Shown: positions 9,309 to 23,427, numbered from the stretch's first letter. The stretch: DNA of 64,000 bases from CAVYHX01 sp963768415 (GCA_963768415.1 CAVYHX010000016.1:62001-126000); one strand, 5' to 3'. A program made the numbers and translations. Notes: a model not told the origin generated them from the letters alone.

Positions 9309-9737
9309 ATGGCCAAGAAAATTGAGGCTTATATCAAGCTGCAGGTGCCCGCAGCCGAAGCTAACCCAAGTCCGCCGGTCGGCCCGGCACTGGGCCAGCA
9401 CGGCGTGAATATCATGGAATTCTGCAAGGCGTTCAATGCGCAGACACAACAGATGGAAAAGGGGCTCCCGATTCCGGTTGTGATCACTGTGTACTCCGAT
9501 CGCAGTTTCACCTTTATCACCAAGACACCTCCCGCATCCGTGCTGCTCAGAAAGGCGGCCGGAGTTCCGAAGGGATCGGGCACACCGAACACCGACAAGG
9601 TTGGCAAGGTCACGCGTGCGCAGCTCGAGGAGATCGCCACGACCAAGATGGCGGATCTGAATGCCGCTGACATGGATGCGGCAATCAGGATTATCGCCGG
9701 CAGCGCCCGCAGTATGGGCCTGGATGTGGAGGGCTAG
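9309..9737 (+). CDS. rplK: 50S ribosomal protein L11
   Basis: A 142-residue protein of the ribosomal GTPase stalk base, required for RelA activation. The N-terminal proline-rich segment PAAEANPSPPVGPALGQHGV and the C-terminal rRNA-binding domain with the GSARSMGLDVEG end are typical. It heads the rplKA pair; L1 follows after three bases and in E. coli represses both by binding their mRNA. Confidence 0.98.
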   Translation: MAKKIEAYIKLQVPAAEANPSPPVGPALGQHGVNIMEFCKAFNAQTQQMEKGLPIPVVITVYSDRSFTFITKTPPASVLLRKAAGVPKGSGTPNTDKVGKVTRAQLEEIATTKMADLNAADMDAAIRIIAGSARSMGLDVEG

Positions 9738-9740
9738 AGC

Positions 9741-10436
9741 ATGACAAAACTTACGAAACGAGCGAAGGTAATCCAGGAAAAGGCAACGCCCGGCAAGCAA
9801 TATCCGATTGAGGAAGCATTGAATCTCCTGCAGGAACTGTCCACTCTGAAGTTCAAGGAGTCGGTCGATGTCAGTGTCAATCTCGGCGTTGATCCGCGCA
9901 AATCCGATCAGGTGGTGCGTGGCTCTACAGTGCTGCCGAACGGGACCGGCAAATCGGTGCGCGTTGCAGTATTCACCCAGGGTGCGAATGCAGATGCAGC
10001 CAGGGAGGCCGGTGCTGATATTGTCGGCATGGATGACCTGGCCGAAGAGGTCAAGAAAGGCAATATGGATTTTGATGTGGTGATTGCATCACCCGATGCC
10101 ATGCGGGTAGTCGGCACACTGGGCCAGATACTCGGTCCGCGCGGACTGATGCCCAATCCGAAAGTCGGAACCGTGGCACAGGATGTTGCGGGGGCAGTGA
10201 GGAATGCAAAGGCGGGTCAGGTGCGTTACCGCACGGACAAGGGCGGCATTATTCATTGCCTGATTGGCAAGACAAACTTCGAGATCAGTGCCCTTAAGGA
10301 AAATCTGCAGGCACTGCTTACCGATCTAAACAAGGGCAAGCCCTCATCTGCCAAGGGTGTTTACATGAAGAAGATCTCTGTATCGACAACGATGGGCCCG
10401 GGTCTGCAGATCGATCAGACTTCTCTGGAGGTATAG
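9741..10436 (+). CDS. rplA: 50S ribosomal protein L1
   Basis: A 231-residue protein of the mobile L1 stalk that helps release deacylated tRNA; also the translational repressor of rplKA in E. coli. Family marks are VDVSVNLGVDPRKSDQVVRG at the start, the hinge around GPRGLMPNPKVGTV and RYRTDKGGIIHCLIGK. Length is normal. Confidence 0.98.
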   Translation: MTKLTKRAKVIQEKATPGKQYPIEEALNLLQELSTLKFKESVDVSVNLGVDPRKSDQVVRGSTVLPNGTGKSVRVAVFTQGANADAAREAGADIVGMDDLAEEVKKGNMDFDVVIASPDAMRVVGTLGQILGPRGLMPNPKVGTVAQDVAGAVRNAKAGQVRYRTDKGGIIHCLIGKTNFEISALKENLQALLTDLNKGKPSSAKGVYMKKISVSTTMGPGLQIDQTSLEV

Positions 10437-10743
10437 TTTTTTTCGGAAAGAAGCTGAAATCTTTCCGTAATGGTTTTGGCGCTGTGCGACATATGTCGAC
10501 GGCCGTCAAAGACCGCGGGTACCTGGCAACCGCAAACGTGAAAGCCGGGTTTAATTGTTCTGCAGCGGCGTTGCCTTAACGCCGGTGCGGAATGGCCTGC
10601 GCAGAGGGTGGCGTCGGGACAGTCTTTCTGTCTTCAAGTCACTAAACAAGGTGCGTCAGTCTGCAACATCTGACGCAATGTTAATGAACGGATATTAACT
10701 GAAGGCTGCATGCCGGAAGTGAAATCCACTAGAGGTAAACGCA
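10437..10743 (+). ncRNA. leader of rplJL (L10-type regulatory RNA)
   Basis: The 307 bases between rplA and rplJ encode no protein. They contain several paired segments, including one at 10444-10465 (GGAAAG...CTTTCC) and GC-rich helices between about 10515 and 10620. In gammaproteobacteria this position holds the leader bound by the L10-L7/L12 complex, which represses rplJL. The position supports this call; I could not verify the full consensus by eye. A promoter for rplJ may also lie here. Confidence 0.5.
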
Positions 10744-11274
10744 ATGGCATTAACTCTTGAAGAGAAAAAGGCTGTTGTTGCTGAAGTTTCTGAAGTGGCA
10801 AAAAGCGCTTACTCGGCGGTAGCTGCACAATACAGCGGACTGACTGTCGAGGAGCTGACTAACCTGCGTATCAAGGCACGCGGGGACAATGTCTATCTGC
10901 GTGTCGTGAAAAACACGCTGGCGCGACGTGCCCTGGAGGAAACCGACTTTTCGTGCATGACGGAACGGTTGACAGGCCCGCTGATCCTGGCATTTTCGCA
11001 GGAAGATCCGGGTGCTGCCGCGCGTGTGACCAAGGAATTTGCCAAGCAACATGCAAAGTTCGAGGTCACCATGCTGTCTGTCGGCGGTCAGTTGCTGGAA
11101 CCGTCCGAGCTGGACAGGCTGGCAAGCCTGCCGACCCGTGATCAGGCGATCAGCATGCTGATGTCTGTTATGCAGGCCCCGATTGCGAAGTTTGTCCGCA
11201 CACTCAATGAAGTGCCGGGCAAGCTGGTGCGCACGACGGCAGCGATTCGCGATCAGAAGCAGCAAGCAGCTTGA
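10744..11274 (+). CDS. rplJ: 50S ribosomal protein L10
   Basis: A 176-residue protein that anchors L7/L12 dimers to the ribosome and forms the stalk with L11. It starts MALTLEEKKAVVAEVSEVAK, carries the rRNA-binding motif KNTLARRAL near residue 56, and ends in the helix that binds L7/L12. RBS AGAGG precedes it. The preceding leader is the expected autogenous control site. Confidence 0.98.
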   Translation: MALTLEEKKAVVAEVSEVAKSAYSAVAAQYSGLTVEELTNLRIKARGDNVYLRVVKNTLARRALEETDFSCMTERLTGPLILAFSQEDPGAAARVTKEFAKQHAKFEVTMLSVGGQLLEPSELDRLASLPTRDQAISMLMSVMQAPIAKFVRTLNEVPGKLVRTTAAIRDQKQQAA

Positions 11275-11331
11275 TTAAACAATACTGGCAGCTACAAACC
11301 ACTGGCTGCCAATTTTTACTAGGAGATTATT

Positions 11332-11709
11332 ATGTCCGTTTCACAAGCAGAAATCCTGGAAACAATCTCAGGTATGACAGTGATGGAGGTCGTTGACCTG
11401 ATCTCTGCCATGGAAGAAAAGTTTGGGGTGAGTGCTGCAGCCGCCGTTGCTGCCGCGCCGGCTGCGGCTGCTGCCGAGGGTGCCGCCGCCGAAGAGAAGG
11501 ACGAGTTCGATGTTGTTATGTCCAGCTTCGGAGAAAACAAGGTTGCCGTCATCAAGGCAGTGCGCGCGATTACCGGGCTTGGTCTCAAGGAAGCCAAGGA
11601 TATGGTTGAAGGCACTCCCTCTACTATCAAGGAAGCTGCTTCCAAGGACGAGGCGGAAGGCATCAAGAAGCAACTGGAAGAAGCCGGCGCCAGCGTTGAG
11701 CTCAAATAG
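11332..11709 (+). CDS. rplL: 50S ribosomal protein L7/L12
   Basis: A 125-residue stalk protein that recruits the translational GTPases. The N-terminal dimer domain is followed by an alanine-rich hinge (residues 36-57) and the C-terminal domain with KIAVIKAVR-type helix (NKVAVIKAVRAITGLGLKEA) that contacts EF-Tu and EF-G. The spacing from rplJ is 57 bases, with a good AGGAG ribosome site. Confidence 0.98.
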   Translation: MSVSQAEILETISGMTVMEVVDLISAMEEKFGVSAAAAVAAAPAAAAAEGAAAEEKDEFDVVMSSFGENKVAVIKAVRAITGLGLKEAKDMVEGTPSTIKEAASKDEAEGIKKQLEEAGASVELK

Positions 11710-11762
11710 GCGGAACTGACGTAATCCGTTTGTGATTGCATCAACCGCTGGTATACAGGGTT

Positions 11763-11792
11763 GGCCGGTAGCGCAAGGCGCGCCCGGCCTTT
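11763..11792 (+). terminator. rplL-rpoB attenuator hairpin
   Basis: GGCCGG at 11763-11768 pairs with CCGGCC at 11784-11789, with an inner GCGC/GCGC stem and an AAG loop, followed by TTT. In E. coli a partial terminator in this gap lowers rpoBC transcription relative to the stalk genes; the same role is likely here. Confidence 0.5.
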
Positions 11793-11912
11793 CCCTGCTG
11801 GATGTACCAAAAGGGTATCCTGACGTGCTGTCGGGTTGCCTGTCAGTGTCCGCAGATGTTTTCAACATTGCTGACACAAAGCTTTCCTCATTTTTACTGG
11901 AGAGGTAAACAG

Positions 11913-14900
11913 ATGGCCTACAGTTTCACCGAGAAGAAACGCATTCGCAAGGATTTTGGCTCACGCCACAGTGTTCTGGACGTGCCATATCTGCTGGCAA
12001 CCCAGATCGAGTCCTACCGTGATTTCCTGCAGGCGGACCTGGATCTTGGATCACGCAGCGAGAAGGGCCTGCATGCGGCGTTCAAGTCGGTATTTCCGAT
12101 TACCAGTTACTCTGGTAATGCCGCACTCGATTATGTGACCTATCGCCTCGGCGAGCCGGCCTTTGACGTCAAGGAATGCCAGCTGCGCGGCTTGACCTAT
12201 GCGGCACCCCTGCGCGCCCTGGTGCGTCTCATCATCTATGACAAGGATGCGCCGGCGAATACCCAGAAAGTCAAGGACATCAAGGAGCAGGAAGTCTACA
12301 TGGGCGAGCTGCCGCTGATGACCGATAACGGTACCTTTGTTATCAACGGGACTGAACGCGTCATCGTTTCCCAGCTGCACCGGTCACCCGGTGTGTTCTT
12401 CGACCACGACAAGGGCAAAACGCATTCTTCCGGAAAGCTGCTGTTTTCCGCACGTGTGATCCCCTATCGGGGTTCCTGGCTGGATATGGAGTTTGATCCC
12501 AAGGATATCCTGTTCGTGCGCATAGACAGGAGGCGCAAGCTGCCCGCGACTATCCTGTTGCGTGCACTCGGTTATGACAATGAGCAGATACTCGATACAT
12601 TCTTCGAAACCAATACGTTTCATGTTAACAAGAACGAGGTGAAGCTGGATCTTGTCCCGGAGCGTTTGCGTGGCGAGACCGCCAGCTTTGAAATCAAGGC
12701 CAAGTCCAAAGTAATCGTTGAGGAAGGTCGCCGTATAACGGCGCGTCACATTCGGGAGCTGGAGAAGGCCGGTGTTAAAACACTGGTTGTGCCGGAGGAT
12801 TATCTCATCGGCAAGGTGCTTTCCCATAACGTGATCGACAAGGAAACCGGTGAACTGATCGCCAACGCGAATGACGAACTGACGCTGGAATTGCTTGAGA
12901 AGCTGCGGGATGCGGGCATCAAGAAGCTCAGTACCCTGTATGTCAATGACCTTGATCGCGGGCCCTATATTTCCAGCACCCTGCGCATCGATCCATCGAC
13001 CACCGAACTCGAGGCCATGGTCGAGATTTACCGCATGATGCGTCCGGGTGAGCCGCCCACCAAGGAAGCAGCCCAGAATCTGTTCAAGAACCTGTTTTTT
13101 ACCAGTGATCGCTACGATCTGTCCGCTGTCGGCCGCATGAAATTCAATCGCCGCATCGGGCGTGAGGAAATCACCGGTGAAGGCACCCTGTCATCAGATG
13201 ATATTGTCGCTGTGATGAAGGTGTTGATCGATATCCGTAACGGTAACGGTTTTGTCGACGATATCGATCATCTCGGCAACCGTCGAATCCGTTGTGTCGG
13301 CGAGATGGCCGAAAACGTGTTCCGCATCGGCCTGGTGCGCGTGGAACGCGCGGTGAAGGAACGCCTTAGTCTGGCGGAATCCGAAAGTCTGATGCCGCAG
13401 GAGCTGATCAATGCCAAGCCGGTGGCCGCAGCTATCAAGGAGTTCTTCGGATCCAGCCAGCTGTCCCAGTTTATGGACCAGAACAATCCCCTGTCGGAGG
13501 TTACCCACAAGCGGCGGGTATCGGCCCTGGGTCCCGGCGGTCTGACCCGCGAGCGGGCTGGTTTCGAGGTGCGCGACGTGCATCCGACCCATTATGGCCG
13601 TGTCTGCCCGATCGAGACCCCGGAGGGGCCAAACATCGGACTGATTAACTCCCTGGCCGTGTATTCACGTACCAACACATATGGTTTCCTCGAAACACCT
13701 TACCTCAAGGTGATCAATAACCGCGTTACAGACAAGGTGGAGTATCTGTCGGCGATCGAGGAGGGTGATTACACCATTGCCCAGGCCAATGCGACGGTAG
13801 ATGCCAAAGGCAATCTGACTGATGACCTGGTGACCTGCCGTCACAGGAATGAATTCATGACCTCCACCCCGGACCGGGTGGACTTCATCGATGTGTCGCC
13901 CAAACAGATTGTTTCTGTTGCAGCGGCGCTTATCCCGTTCCTGGAGCATGACGATGCCAACCGTGCGCTCATGGGTTCGAACATGCAGCGCCAGGCTGTG
14001 CCGACCCTGAAGACCGAGAAACCGCTGGTCGGTACCGGAATTGAACGGACAGTCGCAATCGATTCCGGGGTGACCGTTGTCGCCAGGCGTGGCGGTGTAC
14101 TGGATTCTGTCGATGCTGCGCGTATTGTCGTGCGGGTCAATGACGACGAGACCGTTGCCGGTGAACCGGGCGTCGATATTTACAACCTTACCAAGTACAC
14201 CCGATCCAACCAGAATACCTGCATCAATCAACGGCCACTGGTTAAACCGGGCGATGTAATTGCGCGTGGTGACGTACTTGCCGACGGGCCGAGTACTGAT
14301 ATGGGAGAACTGGCGCTGGGACAGAACCTGCTGGTCGCCTTCATGCCCTGGAACGGCTACAACTTCGAGGATTCCATCCTGATCTCGGAGCGGGTTGTCG
14401 AGGAAGACCGTTTTACCACCATCCACATCGAAGAACTGACCTGCGTGGCGCGTGACACCAAGCTGGGTTCGGAAGAGGTGAGTGGCGATATCCCGAATGT
14501 AGGCGAAGGTGCGCTCTCCAAGCTGGATGAGTCGGGTATCGTGTACATCGGCGCAGAAGTCAGGCCCGGTGACATCCTGGTCGGCAAGGTTACCCCGAAG
14601 GGCGAAACCCAGCTGACTCCGGAAGAGAAGTTGCTGCGTGCCATTTTCGGCGAAAAGGCATCGGATGTGAAGGATACTTCACTGCGTGTACCCAGTGGCA
14701 TGGATGGCACCGTGATCGACGTGCAGGTGTTTACCCGTGACGGCGTTGAAAAGGATGCGCGTGCACTGCAAATCCAGGAAGAGCAGATAGCGCAGGTGCG
14801 CAAGGACCTCAATGACCAGATGCGCATTATGGAAGATGATATCTACCAGCGTGTCGAGAAGCTGTTGCTCGGGAAGATTGCAGAAGGGGGGCCGAAAAAA

Positions 14901-15989
14901 CTGGCGGCGGGAGCCAAGATTACCAGTGATTATCTGCTGGATATCGATCGCAACAAGTGGTTTGAGGTGCGTCTGCGTAATGAAGATGCGAACGAGGATC
15001 TGGAAAAGGCCAATGAGCAGCTCAAGACCCTGCGCAGCGACTTCGAACAACGCCTGGAAGACAAGCGTGTCAAGCTGACGACCGGCGATGACCTGGCCCC
15101 GGGTGTGCTGAAGATGGTGAAGGTTTATCTCGCGGTGAAGCGCCGTGTGCAGCCGGGTGACAAGATGGCGGGCCGGCATGGTAACAAGGGTGTCATCTCG
15201 ATGATTCAGCCGGTGGAGGACATGCCGTATATGAAAGACGGCACCCCGGTGGATATCGTACTGAACCCGCTGGGTGTGCCATCACGCATGAATGTCGGAC
15301 AGGTCCTCGAAACCCATCTGGGCTGGGCTGCAAAGGGACTCGGACACAAGATCGGCAGGATGCTCGAGCAACACCAGAAAGTAACTGAAATCCGTGCATT
15401 CATGGACAAGATCTACAATACCAGCGGGCACAAGGAGGATCTGGCGTCGCTGTCTGACGCGGAAGTGATGGAACTTGCAGGCAACCTGAAGGGCGGAGTG
15501 CCGATGGCGACACCGGTGTTCGACGGTGCCCCTGAAGAAGCCATCAAGGACATGCTGAAGCTGGCGGGTTTGCCTAAAAGCGGCCAGACCCGGCTCTATG
15601 ATGGCCGTACCGGTGATGCTTTCGAGCGTGATGTCACCGTCGGCTACATGTACATCCTCAAGCTGAATCACCTCGTGGATGACAAGATGCATGCCCGCTC
15701 CACCGGACCGTACAGTCTGGTGACGCAGCAGCCACTGGGCGGCAAGGCCCAGTTCGGTGGTCAGCGCTTTGGTGAAATGGAGGTCTGGGCACTGGAAGCT
15801 TATGGTGCAGCCTATACGCTGCAGGAAATGCTGACAGTGAAATCCGACGACGTGAACGGGCGTACCAAGATGTACAAGAATATTGTTGACGGAAATCACC
15901 ATATGGATGCCGGCATGCCTGAATCCTTCAATGTGCTGGTTAAGGAAATCCGCTCGCTGGGCATCAACATGGAACTGGAACTGGATTAG
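11913..15989 (+). CDS. rpoB: DNA-directed RNA polymerase subunit beta
   Basis: The 1358-residue beta subunit forms one pincer and half of the RNA polymerase active centre. The N-terminus MAYSFTEKKRIRKDFG matches the family, so I use the ATG at 11913 behind GGAGAGG and not the earlier in-frame ATG at 11802. The rifampicin pocket (about residues 512-545) reads SQLSQFMDQNNPLSEVTHKR and SALGPGGLTRERAGFEV, with the Asp, His and Ser typical of sensitive enzymes. The C-terminal part has the GEMEVWALEAYGAAYTLQEM clamp segment. No indels are visible over the full length. Confidence 0.99.
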   Translation: MAYSFTEKKRIRKDFGSRHSVLDVPYLLATQIESYRDFLQADLDLGSRSEKGLHAAFKSVFPITSYSGNAALDYVTYRLGEPAFDVKECQLRGLTYAAPLRALVRLIIYDKDAPANTQKVKDIKEQEVYMGELPLMTDNGTFVINGTERVIVSQLHRSPGVFFDHDKGKTHSSGKLLFSARVIPYRGSWLDMEFDPKDILFVRIDRRRKLPATILLRALGYDNEQILDTFFETNTFHVNKNEVKLDLVPERLRGETASFEIKAKSKVIVEEGRRITARHIRELEKAGVKTLVVPEDYLIGKVLSHNVIDKETGELIANANDELTLELLEKLRDAGIKKLSTLYVNDLDRGPYISSTLRIDPSTTELEAMVEIYRMMRPGEPPTKEAAQNLFKNLFFTSDRYDLSAVGRMKFNRRIGREEITGEGTLSSDDIVAVMKVLIDIRNGNGFVDDIDHLGNRRIRCVGEMAENVFRIGLVRVERAVKERLSLAESESLMPQELINAKPVAAAIKEFFGSSQLSQFMDQNNPLSEVTHKRRVSALGPGGLTRERAGFEVRDVHPTHYGRVCPIETPEGPNIGLINSLAVYSRTNTYGFLETPYLKVINNRVTDKVEYLSAIEEGDYTIAQANATVDAKGNLTDDLVTCRHRNEFMTSTPDRVDFIDVSPKQIVSVAAALIPFLEHDDANRALMGSNMQRQAVPTLKTEKPLVGTGIERTVAIDSGVTVVARRGGVLDSVDAARIVVRVNDDETVAGEPGVDIYNLTKYTRSNQNTCINQRPLVKPGDVIARGDVLADGPSTDMGELALGQNLLVAFMPWNGYNFEDSILISERVVEEDRFTTIHIEELTCVARDTKLGSEEVSGDIPNVGEGALSKLDESGIVYIGAEVRPGDILVGKVTPKGETQLTPEEKLLRAIFGEKASDVKDTSLRVPSGMDGTVIDVQVFTRDGVEKDARALQIQEEQIAQVRKDLNDQMRIMEDDIYQRVEKLLLGKIAEGGPKKLAAGAKITSDYLLDIDRNKWFEVRLRNEDANEDLEKANEQLKTLRSDFEQRLEDKRVKLTTGDDLAPGVLKMVKVYLAVKRRVQPGDKMAGRHGNKGVISMIQPVEDMPYMKDGTPVDIVLNPLGVPSRMNVGQVLETHLGWAAKGLGHKIGRMLEQHQKVTEIRAFMDKIYNTSGHKEDLASLSDAEVMELAGNLKGGVPMATPVFDGAPEEAIKDMLKLAGLPKSGQTRLYDGRTGDAFERDVTVGYMYILKLNHLVDDKMHARSTGPYSLVTQQPLGGKAQFGGQRFGEMEVWALEAYGAAYTLQEMLTVKSDDVNGRTKMYKNIVDGNHHMDAGMPESFNVLVKEIRSLGINMELELD

Positions 15990-16052
15990 AGATCCTGTGG
16001 CTGCAAACCACCCGGAACTCGAAGCTCGATACTCCAATATTCAGGAGAGACG

Positions 16053-20255
<4,203 letters not shown>

Positions 20256-20288
20256 GGCTGGATCGGGCTGTGCGGTGAAAAAACGTTC

Positions 20289-20317
20289 TTGACAGGGCAG
20301 AGCCCTGAATTTAGAAT
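20289..20317 (+). promoter_or_regulatory. strong promoter of the str (rpsL) operon
   Basis: TTGACA at 20289-20294, exactly 17 bases, then TAGAAT at 20312-20317: perfect -35 and 5 of 6 at -10. The expected start is near 20324, about 85 bases before rpsL and only a few bases before a terminator-like hairpin. Confidence 0.75.
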
Positions 20318-20328
20318 TCCGCTTCTGT

Positions 20329-20362
20329 CGACAGGCCGGGTGACCGGCCTGTCGTTTGTTTT
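20329..20362 (+). terminator. intrinsic terminator or attenuator between rpoC and rpsL
   Basis: An 11-base stem (20329-20339 with 20344-20354, loop GTGA) is followed by TTTGTTTT. It can end rpoBC transcripts. It also lies immediately downstream of the str promoter, so new transcripts from that promoter meet it at once. Confidence 0.7.
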
Positions 20363-20409
20363 CAGGTGTAGAGAATAATTTCACTGTAAATTTCAGGGTC
20401 TTACGGGTT

Positions 20410-20784
20410 ATGACAACAATCAATCAGTTAGTGCGCAAACCGCGCGCACGGAAACGGGACAAAAGTAATGTGCCGGCACTGGAGTCTTGCCCGCAGAAAC
20501 GGGGTGTGTGTACACGCGTCTACACCACGACCCCGAAGAAACCGAACTCGGCCCTGCGCAAGGTTGCCCGTGTGCGGTTGACGAATGGCTTCGAAGTGAC
20601 CACCTACATCGGTGGCGAAGGGCATAACCTCCAGGAGCACTCGGTGGTACTGATTCGCGGCGGCCGTGTTAAGGACCTGCCCGGTGTGCGCTATCACACC
20701 GTGCGTGGCAGCCTCGACACCTCCGGCGTAACCAGTCGTCGCCAGGGGCGCTCGAAGTATGGCGCCAAGCGGCCCAAAACCTGA
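20410..20784 (+). CDS. rpsL: 30S ribosomal protein S12
   Basis: A 124-residue decoding-centre protein. The loop TTTPKKPNSALRKV has lysines at 43 and 44 and GGRVKDLPGVRYH has Lys88, the usual streptomycin-sensitive residues. I chose the ATG at 20410, which gives the family start MTTINQLVRKPRARK; an upstream in-frame ATG at 20356 only adds unrelated residues. It opens the str operon rpsL-rpsG-fusA-tufA. Confidence 0.98.
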   Translation: MTTINQLVRKPRARKRDKSNVPALESCPQKRGVCTRVYTTTPKKPNSALRKVARVRLTNGFEVTTYIGGEGHNLQEHSVVLIRGGRVKDLPGVRYHTVRGSLDTSGVTSRRQGRSKYGAKRPKT

Positions 20785-20820
20785 TATACGAAACACACTA
20801 ACTGTAATTGAGAATCAGCA

Positions 20821-21291
20821 ATGTCCAGAAGAAAAGTCATCGGCTCAAGGGAAATTCTGCCCGATCCCAAATACGGCAACCTGATGCTGGCCAAGTTTAT
20901 CAACATGGTCATGGAGTCCGGTAAGAAGTCGGTTGCGGAGCGTATTATCTACGGTGCTCTGGACCAGATTGCCGGCAAGGGTAACGAAGCCCCGGTCGAG
21001 GTGCTGGACAAGGCGCTCGACAATGTACGGCCGATGGTCGAGGTCAAGTCCCGGCGTGTCGGTGGCGCTACCTACCAGGTGCCGGTTGAAGTGCGCCCGA
21101 TCCGGCGTACGACCCTGGCCATGCGCTGGGTGCTTGATGCTGCCCGCAAACGCAGCGAGAAATCCATGCCGCTGCGTCTGGCCGGTGAGTTGCTGGATGC
21201 CGCGGAGAACCGCGGCTCAGCCGTCAAGAAGCGCGAGGAAACACATCGCATGGCAGAAGCCAACAAGGCTTTTTCGCATTACCGCTGGTAA
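20821..21291 (+). CDS. rpsG: 30S ribosomal protein S7
   Basis: A 156-residue primary binder of the 16S rRNA 3' major domain. It starts MSRRKVIGSREILPDPKYGN, has the beta-hairpin ending VGGATYQVPVEVRP and the expected C-terminal helix TEE-type (KREETHRMAEANKAFSHYRW). In E. coli it represses the str operon by binding the rpsL-rpsG gap, which here is 36 bases. Confidence 0.98.
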   Translation: MSRRKVIGSREILPDPKYGNLMLAKFINMVMESGKKSVAERIIYGALDQIAGKGNEAPVEVLDKALDNVRPMVEVKSRRVGGATYQVPVEVRPIRRTTLAMRWVLDAARKRSEKSMPLRLAGELLDAAENRGSAVKKREETHRMAEANKAFSHYRW

Positions 21292-21327
21292 GTTGAATAC
21301 AACCGTTTATACAGGCAGAACAGGACA

Positions 21328-23427
21328 GTGGCTCGTAACACACCAATCGATCGTTACCGGAATGTCGGCATTATGGCGCACATTGACGCCGGCAAAACCA
21401 CGACGACCGAGCGCATCCTGTTCTACACCGGTGTGTCTCATAAAATCGGTGAGGTGCATGACGGCGCGGCCGTGATGGACTGGATGGAACAGGAGCAGGA
21501 GCGCGGTATTACCATTACCTCGGCTGCGACAACCTGTTTCTGGCAGGGCATGGACCAGCAATTCGACCAGCATCGTATCAACATTATCGATACACCCGGT
21601 CACGTGGATTTCACCATCGAGGTGGAACGTTCACTGCGCGTCCTGGATGGTGCCTGCGCAGTATTTTGTGCGGTGGGCGGAGTCGAGCCGCAATCGGAAA
21701 CCGTTTGGCGCCAGGGTAATAAATATCACGTGCCGCGCATGGCCTTCGTCAACAAGATGGACCGTGCCGGTGCAAATTTTCTGCGGGTAATCGATCAAAT
21801 AAAGGCGCGGCTGGGTGCCAACCCGGTGCCGCTGCAATTGCCGATTGGCGCCGAGGAAAACTTCAAGGGCGTCGTTGACCTGATTCGTATGAAGGCGATC
21901 TACTGGAATGACGCAGACATGGGTGTGACCTACGAAGCATCCGAAATCCCCGCTGATATGCTGGATATCTGCAAGAAATGGCGTGAGCACATGGTCGAAG
22001 CGGCCGCGGAATCAACCGAGGAGTTGATGGATAAATACCTCGATTCGGGTGATCTGGCAGAGGACGAGATCCGCGCAGGTCTCCGTGCCCGTACGCTTGC
22101 CAATGAAATTGTCCCGGCGCTGTGCGGCTCTGCCTTCAAGAACAAGGGCGTGCAGGCGATGCTCGATGCCATTGTGTACTTCATGCCATCCCCGGTTGAT
22201 GTGCCGCCAATCACGGGCATTCTGGATGATGCTGAAGAGACCGAGGCGACACGCCAGGCCGCCGACACGGAGCCGTTTGCCGCTTTGGCATTCAAGATTG
22301 CAACTGATCCGTTTGTCGGCAACCTGACCTTTTTCCGCGTCTATTCCGGCGTGCTGAAGTCCGGCGACTCCGTATTCAATCCGGTCAAGGGAAAGAAAGA
22401 ACGTATCGGGCGCATTCTGCAGATGCATTCCAACAGCCGTGAGGAAATCAAGGAAGTACGCGCCGGTGATATCGCCGCGGCAGTCGGCCTCAAGGACGTT
22501 ACGACCGGTGACACCCTGTGTGACCAGAACAGTGTAATTACCCTGGAACGCATGGAGTTTCCGGAACCGGTCATTTCGGTGGCGGTTGAGCCGAAGACCA
22601 AGGCGGACCAGGAAAAAATGGGTATCGCCCTGCAGAAACTGGCAAAGGAAGATCCGTCATTCCGGGTACATACGGATGAAGAGTCCGGCCAGACCATTAT
22701 TTCCGGTATGGGTGAACTGCACCTGGAAATCATCGTTGACCGTATGAAGCGTGAATTCAGCGTTGAAGCCAATGTCGGTGCGCCGCAGGTGGCTTACCGC
22801 GAGACCATTCGCAAATCGGTCGAGCAGGAAGGCAAGTTCGTGCGCCAGTCCGGTGGTCGTGGCCAGTATGGTCATGTCTGGCTGAAGCTCGAGCCGCAGG
22901 AAACGGGTAACGGTTACGAGTTCGACAATGAAATCGTCGGTGGTGTGGTACCGAGGGAATACATTCCGTCGGTGGACAAGGGCGTCCAGGAACAGATGCA
23001 AAACGGCGTCATCGGCGGTTACCCGGTAGTTGATGTCAAGGTCACCCTGTACGACGGTTCCTACCATGACGTCGATTCCAGCGAAATGGCCTTCAAGATC
23101 GCCGGCTCCATGGCCTTCAAGGCAGGCGCCATGAAGGCTTCCCCGGTCCTGCTCGAGCCCATGATGAAAGTGGAGGTGGTAACACCGGAAGACTATCTGG
23201 GCGACGTGATGGGCGACCTGAACCGTCGCCGCGGTATCACCCAGGGTATGGATGACAGTCCCAGCGGCAAGATAATTCGTGCCGAAGTGCCGCTGGCGGA
23301 GATGTTCGGTTATGCCACTGACCTGCGTTCCGCAACACAGGGCCGTGCGACCTATTCAATGGAATTCGAGAAGTACAATGAAGCACCGGCGAGTATTGCA
23401 GACGCCGTTATCAAGAAAGCATCCTGA
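21328..23427 (+). CDS. fusA: elongation factor G
   Basis: A 699-residue translocation GTPase. The P loop is AHIDAGKTTTTERILFYTG near residue 17, then the switch QERGITITSAATTCFW, DTPGHVDFT and NKMD. The domain IV tip and the C-terminal SMEFEKYNEAP segment are present. The start is GTG at 21328; no ATG nearby fits the N-terminus MARNTPIDRYRNVGIM. The ribosome site upstream is weak (GGACA), so coupling to rpsG translation is likely. Confidence 0.98.
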   Translation: MARNTPIDRYRNVGIMAHIDAGKTTTTERILFYTGVSHKIGEVHDGAAVMDWMEQEQERGITITSAATTCFWQGMDQQFDQHRINIIDTPGHVDFTIEVERSLRVLDGACAVFCAVGGVEPQSETVWRQGNKYHVPRMAFVNKMDRAGANFLRVIDQIKARLGANPVPLQLPIGAEENFKGVVDLIRMKAIYWNDADMGVTYEASEIPADMLDICKKWREHMVEAAAESTEELMDKYLDSGDLAEDEIRAGLRARTLANEIVPALCGSAFKNKGVQAMLDAIVYFMPSPVDVPPITGILDDAEETEATRQAADTEPFAALAFKIATDPFVGNLTFFRVYSGVLKSGDSVFNPVKGKKERIGRILQMHSNSREEIKEVRAGDIAAAVGLKDVTTGDTLCDQNSVITLERMEFPEPVISVAVEPKTKADQEKMGIALQKLAKEDPSFRVHTDEESGQTIISGMGELHLEIIVDRMKREFSVEANVGAPQVAYRETIRKSVEQEGKFVRQSGGRGQYGHVWLKLEPQETGNGYEFDNEIVGGVVPREYIPSVDKGVQEQMQNGVIGGYPVVDVKVTLYDGSYHDVDSSEMAFKIAGSMAFKAGAMKASPVLLEPMMKVEVVTPEDYLGDVMGDLNRRRGITQGMDDSPSGKIIRAEVPLAEMFGYATDLRSATQGRATYSMEFEKYNEAPASIADAVIKKAS

